A stretch of DNA of 64,000 nt from Pezicula radicicola (taxonomy: Eukaryota; Ascomycota; Leotiomycetes; Helotiales; Dermateaceae). This document shows positions 10,089 through 21,488 of the stretch, one piece after another. The notes below the pieces were generated by a model. The model saw only the letters and a list, made by a program, of their open reading frames with translations. It was not told the DNA's origin and made no database searches. Made by a program: the position numbers and the translations under genes. How positions within the stretch are numbered: position 1 is the first letter of the stretch; every line of letters begins with the position of its first letter. The DNA is taken from NCBI GenBank assembly GCA_003008705.1, contig PDUO01000027.1, forward strand, positions 376,425 through 440,424, in the 5' to 3' direction.

Positions 10089-12106
10089 GGCAGCCAAGCA
10101 ACCTCGATCTATTGGAGCTCACCCAAACTTTTTCGCCAAAGGCATGGAACCGAAGTCGCCCATTATGTATTAGAATTATGCTGATCGACGAGGATGATAA
10201 GAGTAACGAGTGTAACAACGATCGATCGAGCCTGGAACCTGCCGATGCTTGAAAACAGGGTCGTTGGCGAATGAATATTCAAGAGAGCAACGATCTGACA
10301 GCCTAGAACTAGAAATCGGATTGAAGTTCCAATGATATACTTCAATAGTCGAACCTTTGGGCGGATGCACGGACGATGCTTGTGCTCTGTCAAACTTATT
10401 CGTTTCGCGAGCCCTAACACTGATTCGTTGAGGCGCAGTATGAATGCACTGTTTCGAGGAGATGTTTGTGCGTAAGTTTGCGGGCTCGTGTTGTTGCTTT
10501 TGTTTCTCAATTCGGGATTACAAATGTCTCGGTTCCGACCATCACTTATGATCGGAGAACCAAGTATAACAGCCGGGTTAGTTGAACGTGCCGTGGTCCT
10601 GCTAGCCGTCTATACCCCAAAGGAATATATGTTTCTACTCTCAAAGTCTTTACTGATATCAAAACAAGAAATGTAAACAAAAGTAAACACGGAAACGGCA
10701 GCTCTTTGAGTTTATAAGAGCTTGGAGGACTCTACGCTCACACACACGGCAGGTCAGAGGCTTCTCTAGTTGCGCGTATGGAAAATTAAGATAGCTAGAA
10801 AGCTGTGTGGCCTTTCCCTAACGACAATCGCTCCCACCGGCTCTAGCACGCTCGCTGCGAAATCCTGGAGGCAGCGCCGTCAATAATACGCTGACCTTGA
10901 TGCTACACTTCAGGGCACGCTTTTCAGGTCATGTTTTGTCTGTGGTAACGCGCCTACCTACCTAGCTGGAAGGGCCAATTCGCCCCTAGGCGCGCGAGAT
11001 CCACGTCACATGGGGGAACTTGCTGAGGTCTGAGGGTCATTAGTTTGCATACCTACTGCTCGGTATGATGGTCGGTAGGATGCGCATGGCCAGCCTATTC
11101 TCGAAAGATGCCTCTGCTAAATCTGGACAGTCGTAACAATCCACTTACCATAAACTGACACGACTGGCCAAGTATGACGAACTGCGCATCCTCGTTCCAA
11201 GAAGCATGTTGCGAAAAACTAACCTCTTCGGCGTTGGGATGAACGTGCAGCCTGCAGGACGGGAGACAGATACGAGCTTCCTGTTGTTGTGGTCTGTTTC
11301 ATCATTTAAGCGAAGTCTAGCAGGACGCCATTGAGCGCTAGAAGCATCGCTTTTTCAGGGACCCAAACATCAAATAAGGCATTCGGAATTGCTAGCTTTC
11401 CAAGTGCTTACCGGTAGTTGAGCACAAGGGTCTGGTGAACGATGCAGGGGCCCGGGAAGAAACCAGGCCGCCAACCTATTGCCGACTTTTCCAATCGCGG
11501 GCACTCCTCCTTGTCATACATAGTATTCTGTTTCCTTAATGTAATCTTACATTCTAGCACTTCCATTGTCGTTGATCATTATGATAATTAGGCTTGTTTT
11601 TGGGTGTTTCTTTGTACGCGTTCGAGAAATGCAATGGGGAATCTCCGAACACTCGAGCAAACTTCACGTTGTGGTAATTACTGTGAGCTGTTAGCGACCC
11701 TATCACTTCCCCAATTACCACAACTAGCGCCGCAGCCGTTCTGTCTGATTAGCTTGTATCTCGACAGCAAAGGATTGTGTCTCTCGAGCAGCTTGTGCTT
11801 TGCTTGAAGATTACTCGGGTCAAAACTCGTGCTTGTTAGCTCGTCCGATTCCCAGGTGGCTCTTAGCATCAGAAGTTAGCCGAGAAGCTAGAAATCAAAA
11901 GGGGGGTGGAGACGCACTATCCAAGGCCCCGGTGCAGTACTTGTGAAATATCCAACTGTTTTTTGCCATCGTGTTCGTCCTCCCCGATGATTGTTCATAC
12001 AAAATCTAGGAGCTGGGGTATTGTGAGGCTGAAAGCTCTTCTCAAACTCCATACAGGCTGTGGAAAAGAACCTAAGTAGAAGTTATATAAGAGTGTACTT
12101 CGTAAT

Positions 12107-12245
12107 AACTCGCTTGAGTATTTCAGGTCACTCTGTCAGCTTAAATGACTGACTTGCCTTGAGTAGCCGACTTGAGTTGAGTAACTAATTCGGTTTGAGG
12201 AAATAACTTCTTTAGAGTAGCTGACTTGATTTAGATAACCTAATT
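12107..12245 (-). repeat. 18-bp degenerate tandem repeat, cluster B (reverse orientation)
   Basis: Consecutive 18-bp units at 12149, 12167, 12185, 12203 and 12221 (CTGACTTGCCTTGAGTAG, CCGACTTGAGTTGAGTAA and so on) are the reverse complement of the cluster A unit. Poorer units extend to both sides. Confidence 0.75.
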
Positions 12246-12449
12246 GCTGGTCTGCGTTGCAAAAGCTCATTGTCAGCCACGATGCTTTGATTTTCCCCAG
12301 AGCTGATGCATAAGGAGGCACACAAGTGATCTAGTGTAAGTCGAGAATAATCTCTATAACGGTTCGGTCGCCTAAACTTTGATTCATCGTCGCAAATGAT
12401 ATAGGTAGCATCTTTGAGTACCTAACTGACCGAGACATTTAACTTGCAG

Positions 12450-12626
12450 TCATTACTCATCGCAGGATGCGCCTCTGCGATGATATATATGATCGAACAG
12501 TTTGCCACAGATAAAGGAAATTTGTATGAGCTCCAGGTCATCGAGTCGGTCAACCTTGGTGGTTTAGCTATCACTATCCAAGGTCAGAAGACTTGGAACA
12601 ATTTAGATGTCGTTCTTGGTGGTTGA
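12450..12626 (+). other. Orphan exon-like frame
   Basis: A CTGAC-like branch site and TTGCAG acceptor precede an open frame of about 58 codons ending in TGA at 12626. A GTAAGT donor occurs upstream near 12334. The peptide (for example MIEQFATDKGNLYELQVIES) looks protein-like but matches nothing I know, and I could not find a convincing first exon. It may be the last exon of a small gene or a relic. Confidence 0.2.
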
Positions 12627-13374
12627 AAGGAGCAGAAGACTGGACTGGAGCGCAATGAAGCGAAGCACTAAGAACGGGAGCTTGGCCGCATTTGGATACG
12701 GTACTCAGGTGATAGTATTCTGTCGTAAGCCAACCCAAGGAAAAGTCCTAGGTGCATTTAGAGGCAGCCCTATTTTACTTTTTCTTTGCTTTGATTCAAT
12801 CAGAAGAAGCAGCTGCGCACACCTCAGTTACTCGCGGCGCTCTTCTCTCCAAAACACATCCAATGTTTGTTCCTTCTGGTGCCTCTTCGCACACCTCCGA
12901 CGAGCCCAGACCACCGGGTCGCCCCATCTTTCTCATTTCCCTGTCATCAGTTGCCAACCAGCCAATGAGAAGCTCTACCTAAGGCACCTCCGAGCTGCTT
13001 TTTTTCGCCTTCCCCACCTCTCTAGCCCGCTGTAGTACCGCGCGCCGCGATATCTTTAACACCATTCTCATCTGCTTTCTTTTCCTTCCTCCCTCTCTTT
13101 CTTCTACAAGGCCTTTCGCGATCGCATTGACATTACCAGTCAATGTCAATTGTTGGTTCATAAAGCAAACAGTGAGCGACTTGAAGTCTTTGCGTTCACT
13201 GACAGGCGGTAGAAAGACTTCATCGGTGCGATAACGATTTCCACACTATACAATTATTCCCTTTCGCAAACCGGCACCACGGCGCATAATAACGAGGAAG
13301 ACGTTCCCCTTCTTGTACATAACTTAGAAGACGACGATTTATATATACCCGGAGGACCAAGGGAATTAGGCACC

Positions 13375-14713
13375 ATGGCCTCTATGACAGCAGCCGGCGC
13401 AAAGTCGACTGCCATTGAATCACATGCGACTCCAGTTGGAGAACATTATGGGGAGCACTACAAGCATAATGATGGCTTAGGTGGTAGTGGTCAAGGCTCA
13501 GGAAGCCTTGGAATGAACACAGGCGTACGCGACGTTGATGAAAATGAAGGAGTCGACGGCGCAGTTTTGGAACATGCTATCGTTGCGATCGAAAGCAAGA
13601 AAAAGAAGTGGTATGCATACTTGCTCACCAGGGATTTCTGGATTGTGTTGGTTCTTGGGTTCGTTCTACTTCCCTTAAAATTAGAGACTATGCTTACAAA
13701 GAAATAGACAAGTTCTTGCGCTTTGCATTACTGCTACCAACACTTTCTCTACCCTCCTGGTCAACAAGGGAACCTCTATCCCAGCTTTCCAGACTTTGTT
13801 CAATTACATCGTTCTTACGGCCATCTACACGACTTATACGATTTACACTTACGGAATCAGGAAATACATGAAGATCCTATTAGTTGACGGATGGAAATAT
13901 GTGATCCTCTCATTTATGGATGTTGAAGGCAACTACTTTACGGTTTTGGCGTATCGATATACGAATCTTCTTAGCGCTCAGTTGCTCAACTTCTGGTCTA
14001 TCGTCTGCGTTGTCATTGTTTCTGTCACTTTGCTCAAGGTTCGATATAAGTGGGCTCAGATTGCAGGCATTCTGATCTGCTGTGGCGGTATGGGTCTTCT
14101 TCTCGGTTCAGATCACATCACCGGTTCCAACGGTGGTTCGCCACCAACCATGCTCAAAGGCGATCTTTTCGGTCTTGCGGGCGCAACCTTCTACGGCCTC
14201 TCCAACGTCTTTGAAGAATGGTTTGTTTCCAAGCGACCAGCCTACGAAGTTCTAGGTATGCTAGGCCTATTCGGCGTTATTATCAATGGGATCACTGCCG
14301 CCATCTTCGACCGTGCAAGTTTCCAGTCCGCTACCTGGGATGGCCAAGTTGGGGGCTACATCGTTGGCTACACGCTCGCTCTCACTATCTTCTACTCGCT
14401 TGCACCTCTCATCCTGCGGATGGCCTCGGCAGCATTCTTCGACATTTCGCTCCTAACGGGAAACTTCTGGGGTACCATCATCGGCATCAAGGTCTTTGGA
14501 TACACCATCTACTACCTTTACCCAATCGCATTCGTCCTCATCATGATTGGACTAATTGTGTATTTCTTGGCTGGTAGCATGCTGGGAGATTCACTGAAGC
14601 CGTGGTTGGGCAAGAACCAGGAAGCTGGTGTTGCTGGTCTTGGTACGGCGAAGTTGAAGGCTATTAATGAAGCGAAGAAGGAGGGTCTTGTTAATGGTGA
14701 TCATACAGCTTGA
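13375..14713 (+). CDS. SLC35F-type (DUF914) membrane transporter, 429 aa
   Basis: This belongs to the drug/metabolite transporter superfamily, related to SLC35F solute carriers; the fungal members have no settled substrate. Exons are 13375-13658 and 13708-14713. The 49-nt intron (GTTCGT donor, AATAG acceptor) splits a Gly codon in the first membrane helix. A hydrophilic Gly/His-rich cytosolic N-terminus (about 80 residues) leads into roughly ten membrane helices. Family features include ALCITATNTFSTLLV, the FMDVEGNYFTVLAYRYTNLLSAQLL block and ISLLTGNFWGTIIG. The C-terminus is a short charged cytosolic tail. The start at 13375 follows a CACC context. A strongly pyrimidine-rich region lies upstream. 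No neighbour suggests the cargo. Confidence 0.87.
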
Positions 14714-15695
14714 GCTGGTTGTGAGATGACGTTTGCAATCGGATTGCAGTGGTGAAACGGTCTCAACCCGCCGGTCAACGTTTTGGATAAGGGGAGTAGT
14801 TGTTTTGTAGACTTGGTTGTATCATGTCTGATTGAACTACTTTGATTCAACACTTGAGCATTGATTAGCACTTCATGAGCTTCCAAACTACGCAAGTGCT
14901 TTCTCAACGTCACTTTATTTCTAAGTAAGTATACATGTGGTTGGTGTGTTTATAAGAGTTTTCTAGTCAGTCTATCAGATATGACGCCCTGAATGTTGAG
15001 TATGCTAGATGCTTTAGAACAAAGGAGGAGTGTCTCTAAGAGACAACTCATTTCACGACACAACACAGCGTGACTTCAATGGCCAAATGCAACAGAAACA
15101 CTGCTTGAACACCAGCGCCTCATACACCACTACACATGGTCTACCATAGTCTTCTCTCTGTTGGTTTGCCAATGTTGGCTGTGAGATGCAATGATAGAAT
15201 GCATCCTTCATCACACCAATGCTCTCACACCTCAGCACACCTTTTCATGAAGGGCGTTCATCTGCCTTCGTGTCAGCCTTATGCTTTATTCCGCCCCGAA
15301 AACCCAGCACTCGTGGCACCTCATGGCAAGGTACCATAGTCGCTCGCCATTCCTATTGCATCGTGATGCAGAATAGGCAGAACACAATTGTCAAATGAGA
15401 AGAATGAGCTGTAGATAGGTGCCCAGCGACGTGTGAGCCTACGGACATTCGTGCCACCCAAGATAGCTTGTCAGAAGAACATGAATACCATGGAGTCCGC
15501 GCTTCTTTTCCCCTGTAAATGCAGGCCATGACGAGACTGTTCAGAGTGCAGACAGGACAAAAGATTATCAATCCGCTCAGCATCCAACAGCGCCATGATA
15601 GCGGTCCACAGTATATTTCCTAAGGTTCCTTGAGATACAGCGCTATTCATAAACCCTCGTCGTGTTCCGAAACGTATCTTTCCTGTACCGGAGTC
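14714..15695. other. Intergenic, no gene seen
   Basis: This is 3' flank of the transporter followed by sequence without a conserved frame or clear repeat. Confidence 0.4.
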
Positions 15696-16651
15696 ATGGC
15701 CGAAGTCGTGGCTGTAGTGGGAGCCTTGTCAGCAACTGCGCAACTCTTACAGTACACATTGATATAGGCAATCTCAGGCTTATGTTGCAGCGTCGATGGC
15801 AGACTTGCAAGGTAAGTTTTTGTATACTCTTATAGACTTCATACTCTAACACATCTATAGCACCCCCGAATACATTTGCTTATGAATCTTGTTGAATATG
15901 AAGGTTTATGTAGAGCAACATGTAGTGGCAATAGTATTGTACTCTGTGTAGAACTAGTGTGTGGGAATAGGCCTACTTGTAGTAGGAGGGCGATCATGTG
16001 AATATTCCTATAATTCAACAAATCTCATTAGAGATAATGGCGCATCTTCGAGATGTCATGAGAGAAATCCGGTACTTTTCTATGCGAAGTTCGAAAGACT
16101 CGGATGTAAGTTTGACATCGTTGGGTGAGGCTACTAGTTTTGTGGTTCCCGAAAGGCAGTGGGCCTTGGCTGCCACGTTATTATGAAAGAGTAAGTCGAC
16201 GCAATACCAAAACCCACAAATATCTAACTGAAGTAGCCTCCTAGAAACATACTCCACCACTCTGGACAAGCTACCCTAAACCTTAGATTATCAGAGGCTT
16301 GACAATATGCTATAGTTTATACCAGCGACCAACCACCACGCGAATCTCAAAACTGCGAATGCAGATGGCGAGACTTTCGCAAAGAGCATCGTAAAAACTC
16401 CCGCTAAAGTAGTCAAAGCCAAGACAGGCCTAGTGTGACTTAATTACAGCAAGCTCTATGCTGTTGGAAAGAGCGTGTGTCTTACTGAAATTGGCATGGT
16501 TCACAAGGACTGGCTTGCAGTTCTTGATGCCTATTCCCTCATAAAGCTCAACCAGTATGAGCCAATATGGCGGCGGTCCAGAGAGGATAGCCGCAAATCC
16601 AGCAGCAGCAACAGCAGCAAAAGCCACCGAGAGCGTAAGGCTCGCAAGTAA
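15696..16651 (+). pseudogene. Decayed gene with an N-terminus like fungal NLR/STAND-type proteins
   Basis: At 15696 a frame starts MAEVVAVVGALSATAQLLQY, which resembles the hydrophobic N-terminal domain of many fungal STAND/NLR-like and ankyrin proteins. It is stopped by TAG at 15765-15767, but the same frame continues beyond as AISGLCCSVDGRLA up to a clean GTAAGT donor at 15812; CAG-to-TAG would explain the stop. The following intron has a CTAAC branch and ATAG acceptor, yet the next exon is out of phase and full of stops. A protein-like stretch at 16448-16651 (IGMVHKDWLAVLDAYS, then a Ser/Lys/Arg tail) may be its last exon. The family assignment rests on memory of the N-terminal pattern and is weak. 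Confidence 0.35.
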
Positions 16652-17241
16652 TGTATTATGCATCGATTAGTTTCGTTCAGCCCCAAAGACATCCGGACCA
16701 TGAATATAAAAATTTCCAGTACCTCAAATATTCATGCACCTAAACGATATGGCAACACAATAGTCCCTAGGCGAAGTCACAGATCTCATAGAAAACACGG
16801 CCTTTAGGCCTAGATCGTGATGTTAACCGTAGTCTAGGTGACTACCTAGGACCTGTATAGTCCAACATTTCAAGGCCATGTCGGGAGCTGGAACTCAAAT
16901 CTTGTCTCGCAAACGCATTCTCGGGATCCTCTAAGGGAAGATAATCAATCTTGATATACTTAATGATATTCGATGAAGGGCAAGGATGACAATGAGAATG
17001 CACATGGCTAGTAATACCTTTTATTAATCGGGTATAAAGTAGGAGATGTGTACCAGGGTGAGGGAGTCTTTTCGTCAACACCGTGACCTCCGGAATTGTG
17101 ATAGATGACTTGATCGTCGACTGAAGAGGGCATGAGTTCACGAAATTTAGCTTAGTAAGCTACTGTTACTGTTGAGAGGAACTTGACAACACACGATTAT
17201 CCAATTCAATTCTTAATCGACCAATCCCTTACCATCCAAAA
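16652..17241. other. Intergenic, no gene seen
   Basis: No conserved frame; this is the 3' flank of the SET-domain gene on the minus strand. Confidence 0.4.
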
Positions 17242-19023
17242 TCAAAGAACAGAATCCAACTCCTCAGTTAGCCCCTCTACCTCTACCTCCCCATCCCCTT
17301 CCGCCTCCATCTCCTCCGCACACCTAACACACCTACACTCCATCCCAAACCACCCCATCAACATACTCCCCCTCTCCCTCCACCCAATCACCCTCCCACT
17401 CTCGACCTCCCTCCCCCTAATATAACTAATAAACAACTCCTCCCCCTCCCTTACATCCCTCTCTACAAACATAGTCAAAGTACTATCCCCACCATCATGT
17501 CTCCAATCAACATTAGGTCTACAACTATGATTAAACATACTATAAAGAGGATTTACAGCCGTTCCAACACTGTTATTTATTGTTTGTCCATGTTTATTAT
17601 TTTGTAAGCGACATCTTATCGTGTGTAAGATCCAGGTATCATAGTTTTCGTTGGAGAATATGTCGATGTTTAGGGTTTTGAGGATTTGAAGTGGTGTTTG
17701 GATGTGAGAGTCAAAATTAAAGATTATTAGTTGAGGGGTCTCCATGTCGTAGGTTGGAGTGAGTCGTTGGAGGAGGGAGGTGTTTAGTGGGTTTTGGTTT
17801 TTGGTGGTAGATTCTTGGATTGAGAGGGCGAGGGCTCGGAGGAGGAGTAGGGAGTCGAGGCTGAAATCTGTGGTTTGTGTTGCTGATGAGGCCGGGGTTG
17901 TGAGGTAGGTGAGGTCTTTTGAGCAGAGTGCTGGGTGGTAGGTCTGGAGTGCGAGGGTTGAACATTTCGGGGTGCAGTAGGTGATTTCGCAACAAGTATT
18001 TGTGAATGGTGTTTCGGGGAGTGTGCCGCAACAGGTTGGACAGTTGGTTGTGTTGTTGAGAACAGCTGACAGTGTTGGGTCTATGAGGATTGTTTCGCCG
18101 GCTAGGATAGGTCTTTCTGCAATGACTCCAAGTACGTCGATCTCTGAGAGTGCTTCTTCGGATAACGATTGGTTTTCTTGAGTGATGTTCCGGATTGTAC
18201 TTCTCGCTACTGTACAATTGGTCGAAGCTGCTTTGAATTCCTGCTTCATGGTTTGCAATAAAGTCTCGCTTCTCGACAGGAGATCTGTGGTAATCCATGG
18301 ATATGCAGTTGGATAAACACCACCATTCAACATCGTAGATTGCATCTGTTCTTCTGTCATCTCTCCCTCTTCAACCTTCCCCTTTAAAATAGTTTCTCTC
18401 TGCTCATACCAACTCTCAGCATTAGCAACCTCACTTGGAAACATTTGATCCTCAGGAAACCTCTCAACAGCCTCTTTACTCAACCTCAAATAATCAGCAC
18501 AACAATTCGCTGCCATCAATCCCTCCATTAACTCAGTCCAAATCTGAAGCTCAAGTCTTTTCAACATTTGAACTACCCATGCTTCTAGTAGTTCTGGGGT
18601 TGCTACTGCTGATTTCCATTTTGCGTATGCAGGATGGTTCATATGGAGATCATAGATCTTTTTACTGAATGTTTGTAGTGTGGAAGTTCCAAGTGGTGTA
18701 ATGGTAGGTGAGAGTGCTGCCTCGACTAATAAACGAGCTTTATATGTATCACCTAATGCAAGTTCTGGATAGCCAAGCATTCGAAGAGATTGGCCCCGAT
18801 TCAACCATATTTCTGGATCATACGGAGTCTGAGCAATTTGCTGAGTAGCTGTTTGAAGAGCTTCGATTTCTGCTTCAAGTTGCTGCCAAGGGGTGTCAGT
18901 TTTTTATCAGCTGACTTATGGTTCTTTGTGAAAGTGACTTACTTCTGGCTCTAGGTGCTGGAATGGAGCTACTTCACAGGCTGATGATGGGTTGTAGGAT
19001 TCTGTTCTCCAAGGTCCGTCCAT
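17242..19023 (-). CDS. SET-domain protein with split MYND-like zinc cluster, 573 aa
   Basis: This is probably a protein-lysine methyltransferase of the SMYD/SET5-like group. Exons read 19023-18943 and 18882-17242; the intron has a GTAAGT donor and GGCAG acceptor, phase 0. The N-terminal third is helical with TPR-like spacing (IWLNRGQSLRMLGYPELAL). The SET domain begins around residue 260 (VIAERPILAGETIL) and is interrupted by a Cys/His cluster (CPTCC, CCEITYC, HPALC), as in MYND-type SET proteins. The core motif NHSCRPN lies at about 478-484, the SAM/lysine-channel Tyr in ELFISYI near 514, and a post-SET CRCVRC at about 543-548. All key residues are present. The acidic C-terminus is unremarkable. 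Target unknown. Confidence 0.85.
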
Positions 19024-19545
19024 GGTGAGAATAGCAAAGAAGAAAATATATAAGGAAAAGAAAAGTGGCAACCGTTTGGAAAGTAGGACTAGTTGATATA
19101 GATATCCTGGTGGATGTCTGAGACTTTTCTTGTTCTTCTTCTTATAAGTTATCCTCAAATCTTCACTCCTCGAAAATGGGAAGATGACCTGAATTTCTGA
19201 TACTTTGGATTTTTTTTGAAAAATTGAGGTAAAACACCGGCCCAGTCCGTTTTGATAGTGGATCACTCTTAGCTTGAAGGTTTGCAACACGTGGTGAAGG
19301 TCACGTTTTTGGAGACTTCCAGTTTTGAAAACGTCTTTTTGAAAGAATCTTTGGCTGTCATATGTTCTACTCAGTCGATATGGTAGATATATACACGCAC
19401 TAGCAAATAATAAAAAATATACAATACCTCACCAACGCCTATCGCCATGCTTTCCCATCCACGTAACATAGATTTTTGTCTTCCATTAGCCCCATACTTA
19501 TATGCTCGTTCCCCGTAATTGCTATCAAAATTCTGTCGGTCTCCC
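19024..19545. other. Intergenic, no gene seen
   Basis: This is the promoter of the SET gene and the 3' flank of the acyltransferase gene on the same strand. Confidence 0.5.
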
Positions 19546-21117
19546 CTATCCCAAAAATCGCTTCAGATTGCCTCCGATGTGCTCTAGATCTAGAAGGAAG
19601 GAGTCATGTCCGAACAGACTCACATCCTCACCGAGCTCGACGTGGGTTACGCTGTTATTCCCTGCCCTCCTCAAAGTCTCCGCTATTTCTCTTTGCTGCC
19701 AAGCTGGGAATAATATATCAGATGCGACGCCCATGATCAAAGCTGGATGATCTCTTAATGGTGCCAGTCCAGCGATGAGGTCTGCCGGTGGAGCATTTGC
19801 TCGCTGAACCGGGGCGTTGAGGTCTTGAGCCGGAGCGGTCTCAGGCTGCTCTTCATAGGGACTGTCTGGAAGAGTAAGACTGCAGGATGCATCGCTTATT
19901 GGATTTCCGGAAGGAGTACCATACGAAGACCGCCGTGCAGAAGTCGCCAGTTGATGCTGAGCTCCAAGATCAAAAAGATCCATGGCCTTACTAACGTATA
20001 GCAAGCTGTTGGGATCATACTCCAAAGAAAATTTCTCTCCAGCATGGTCAAGGTATGTTTCAATTAGGAAGTCGGGACACAAAGCAGGCTGCTTGCTAGG
20101 GTCTGCTCGCCGGCGACCAAATCTTTGCTCCCATTCCGGGCCGGATCTGTACGTCACCGTAGCAATCTCCCGTGCAAGCTTCATACCATGGTGAGGTGGC
20201 AAACCATCGTAATAGAAGCCTCGGTTCCAATTGGGGTCCATCATAAGGACTTGTCTTTGTGTATGCCGCATAGCTATACTATAAGGATGGCTCCTTGCAC
20301 AACCACTTGTGCTAGCAATTCGTCCAACTCGCTGAGGAAACAATACACCTGATGCCAAAGACAGCATGCCGCCCATACTTGAGCCGACACTTGCATACAA
20401 CTTCTCAACTCCTAGCCCATCCAGGAGCCGGAATTGTGCTCGCACCATATCTTCAATTGTAAGAATTGGGAACCTGGTAGCGTATTTCTGCCCATCCGCT
20501 GGGTCGATACTGCTTGGCCCCGTAGATCCATAGCACCCTCCAATAACATTTGTACATATTATGTGATATTTATCGGTATCAAGACAGCCACCTGGCCCTA
20601 TAAATTTCTCCCACCATCCTGGCTTGGGGTTCGACTCAGTCGAGTGAGCGTGAGAGGATGCCGAGAGACCTGTATGTAAAAGGATGACATTCGACTTATC
20701 GGCATTCATCTCGCCCCAGGTTTCGTACGCTATATCAAATTCTCGAAGAACTCCTCCCCAATCGAGTAGCAATGGATCATCGCAGTGATACTTAAGTGTT
20801 GCTCCGCTTGTATAAGATGGTTCGGGCCCGCTGGAAAGAGATCGAGCTTCGAGAGTAGCGGACTTTGTTTCGAGGGCATCGAGACAAGGGAAAGCCATTG
20901 CTGGATTTGAAGCTTTTGCAGCAGAAGCAGCAGATGATTTGCGCTGCCCCTGCGTATGCAATAGCCGCGACCCATCTTGTGTAGATGATGGCCGAGTTCG
21001 CAGCGGAGTAGCAACCTCAAGAGATGCTGAAAATTGTTGTATCCATTGCTTTGGCAAGGCCTTTGATGGTCGTACTGCAAGCCTCGTGGCAGCAACAACA
21101 CCTCTCGACGCATTCAT
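19546..21117 (-). CDS. cysA: Mitochondrial serine O-acyltransferase (CysA/Cys2 type, MetX family), 523 aa
   Basis: An alpha/beta-hydrolase acyltransferase of the homoserine O-acetyltransferase (MetX) family. In filamentous fungi the mitochondrial branch makes O-acetyl- or O-succinyl-serine for cysteine synthesis. The N-terminus is Arg/Ser/Ala-rich without acids, fitting a mitochondrial presequence (residues 1-45). The catalytic nucleophile is Ser247 in GSSMGG; the Asp lies in VASDILFP and the His in FGHDSFL near the C-terminus. Other blocks are [12 protein letters not shown] and [19 protein letters not shown] Ser/Pro/Ala-rich insertion of about 50 residues precedes the last strand. Start: the first ATG, 21117. 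The gene is intronless and head-to-head with the next + gene. The homoserine-specific paralogue is the main alternative. Confidence 0.83.
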   Translation of the reverse strand: MNASRGVVAATRLAVRPSKALPKQWIQQFSASLEVATPLRTRPSSTQDGSRLLHTQGQRKSSAASAAKASNPAMAFPCLDALETKSATLEARSLSSGPEPSYTSGATLKYHCDDPLLLDWGGVLREFDIAYETWGEMNADKSNVILLHTGLSASSHAHSTESNPKPGWWEKFIGPGGCLDTDKYHIICTNVIGGCYGSTGPSSIDPADGQKYATRFPILTIEDMVRAQFRLLDGLGVEKLYASVGSSMGGMLSLASGVLFPQRVGRIASTSGCARSHPYSIAMRHTQRQVLMMDPNWNRGFYYDGLPPHHGMKLAREIATVTYRSGPEWEQRFGRRRADPSKQPALCPDFLIETYLDHAGEKFSLEYDPNSLLYVSKAMDLFDLGAQHQLATSARRSSYGTPSGNPISDASCSLTLPDSPYEEQPETAPAQDLNAPVQRANAPPADLIAGLAPLRDHPALIMGVASDILFPAWQQREIAETLRRAGNNSVTHVELGEDVSLFGHDSFLLDLEHIGGNLKRFLG

Positions 21118-21488
21118 TGTGTTCAATATAAATTAGAGGTGTCAATTACGGTATGTTCGCATGTCCAAAGAAAAATGTACTGTTGAAATTGTTTGATTCC
21201 AATCTTTGTCAGCAGCGAGGCTGCACGAGTACATCACGCTATGTATGGCACGTGATAGAGGCGGGGATCAGCTGTCCTCGAGTAGTCGTCAGCCTTGCAT
21301 TAGCCCTGTTGTGGGGTCTGCTAGTGCGCATACGTCAGTGGGGCGAATCTTGATCAACCACAATGTTCGAACTATCGAAGACCAATTAAGGTACGATCCT
21401 AAACAACCACCTCCAATACAAATAGAAGTCCTTGAGAAGCAAACTGAACTATCACTCCAAGATTACGCATCACCAAAAACACCTTTGA
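21118..21488. promoter_or_regulatory. Bidirectional promoter region, 371 bp
   Basis: A compact gap between the starts of the divergent serine acyltransferase (-) and conserved fungal protein (+) genes. No specific binding site is assigned. Confidence 0.5.

Larger units (their letters stand above)
10089..13374. other. Long intergenic region with repeat cluster and an orphan exon-like frame
   Basis: About 3.3 kb between genes. It holds an 18-bp repeat cluster (12107-12245) and an exon-like frame at about 12450-12626 (listed separately). The minus-strand frame at 10163-10510 is likely 5' leader of the membrane-protein gene. From about 12980 to 13150 the + strand is pyrimidine-rich, as in promoters of strongly expressed fungal genes, just upstream of the transporter. 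Confidence 0.4.

Noticed and set aside
10163..10510. Minus-strand 115-codon frame upstream of the membrane-protein gene
   Set aside because: Another frame across the same bases looks equally open, no family is recognisable, and it lies where the 5' leader of the downstream gene is expected.
16430..16663. Minus-strand 77-codon frame with a signal-peptide-like start
   Set aside because: The opposite strand reads equally well as the tail of the decayed gene, and no homologue or cysteine pattern supports a secreted protein. Kept as an alternative only.
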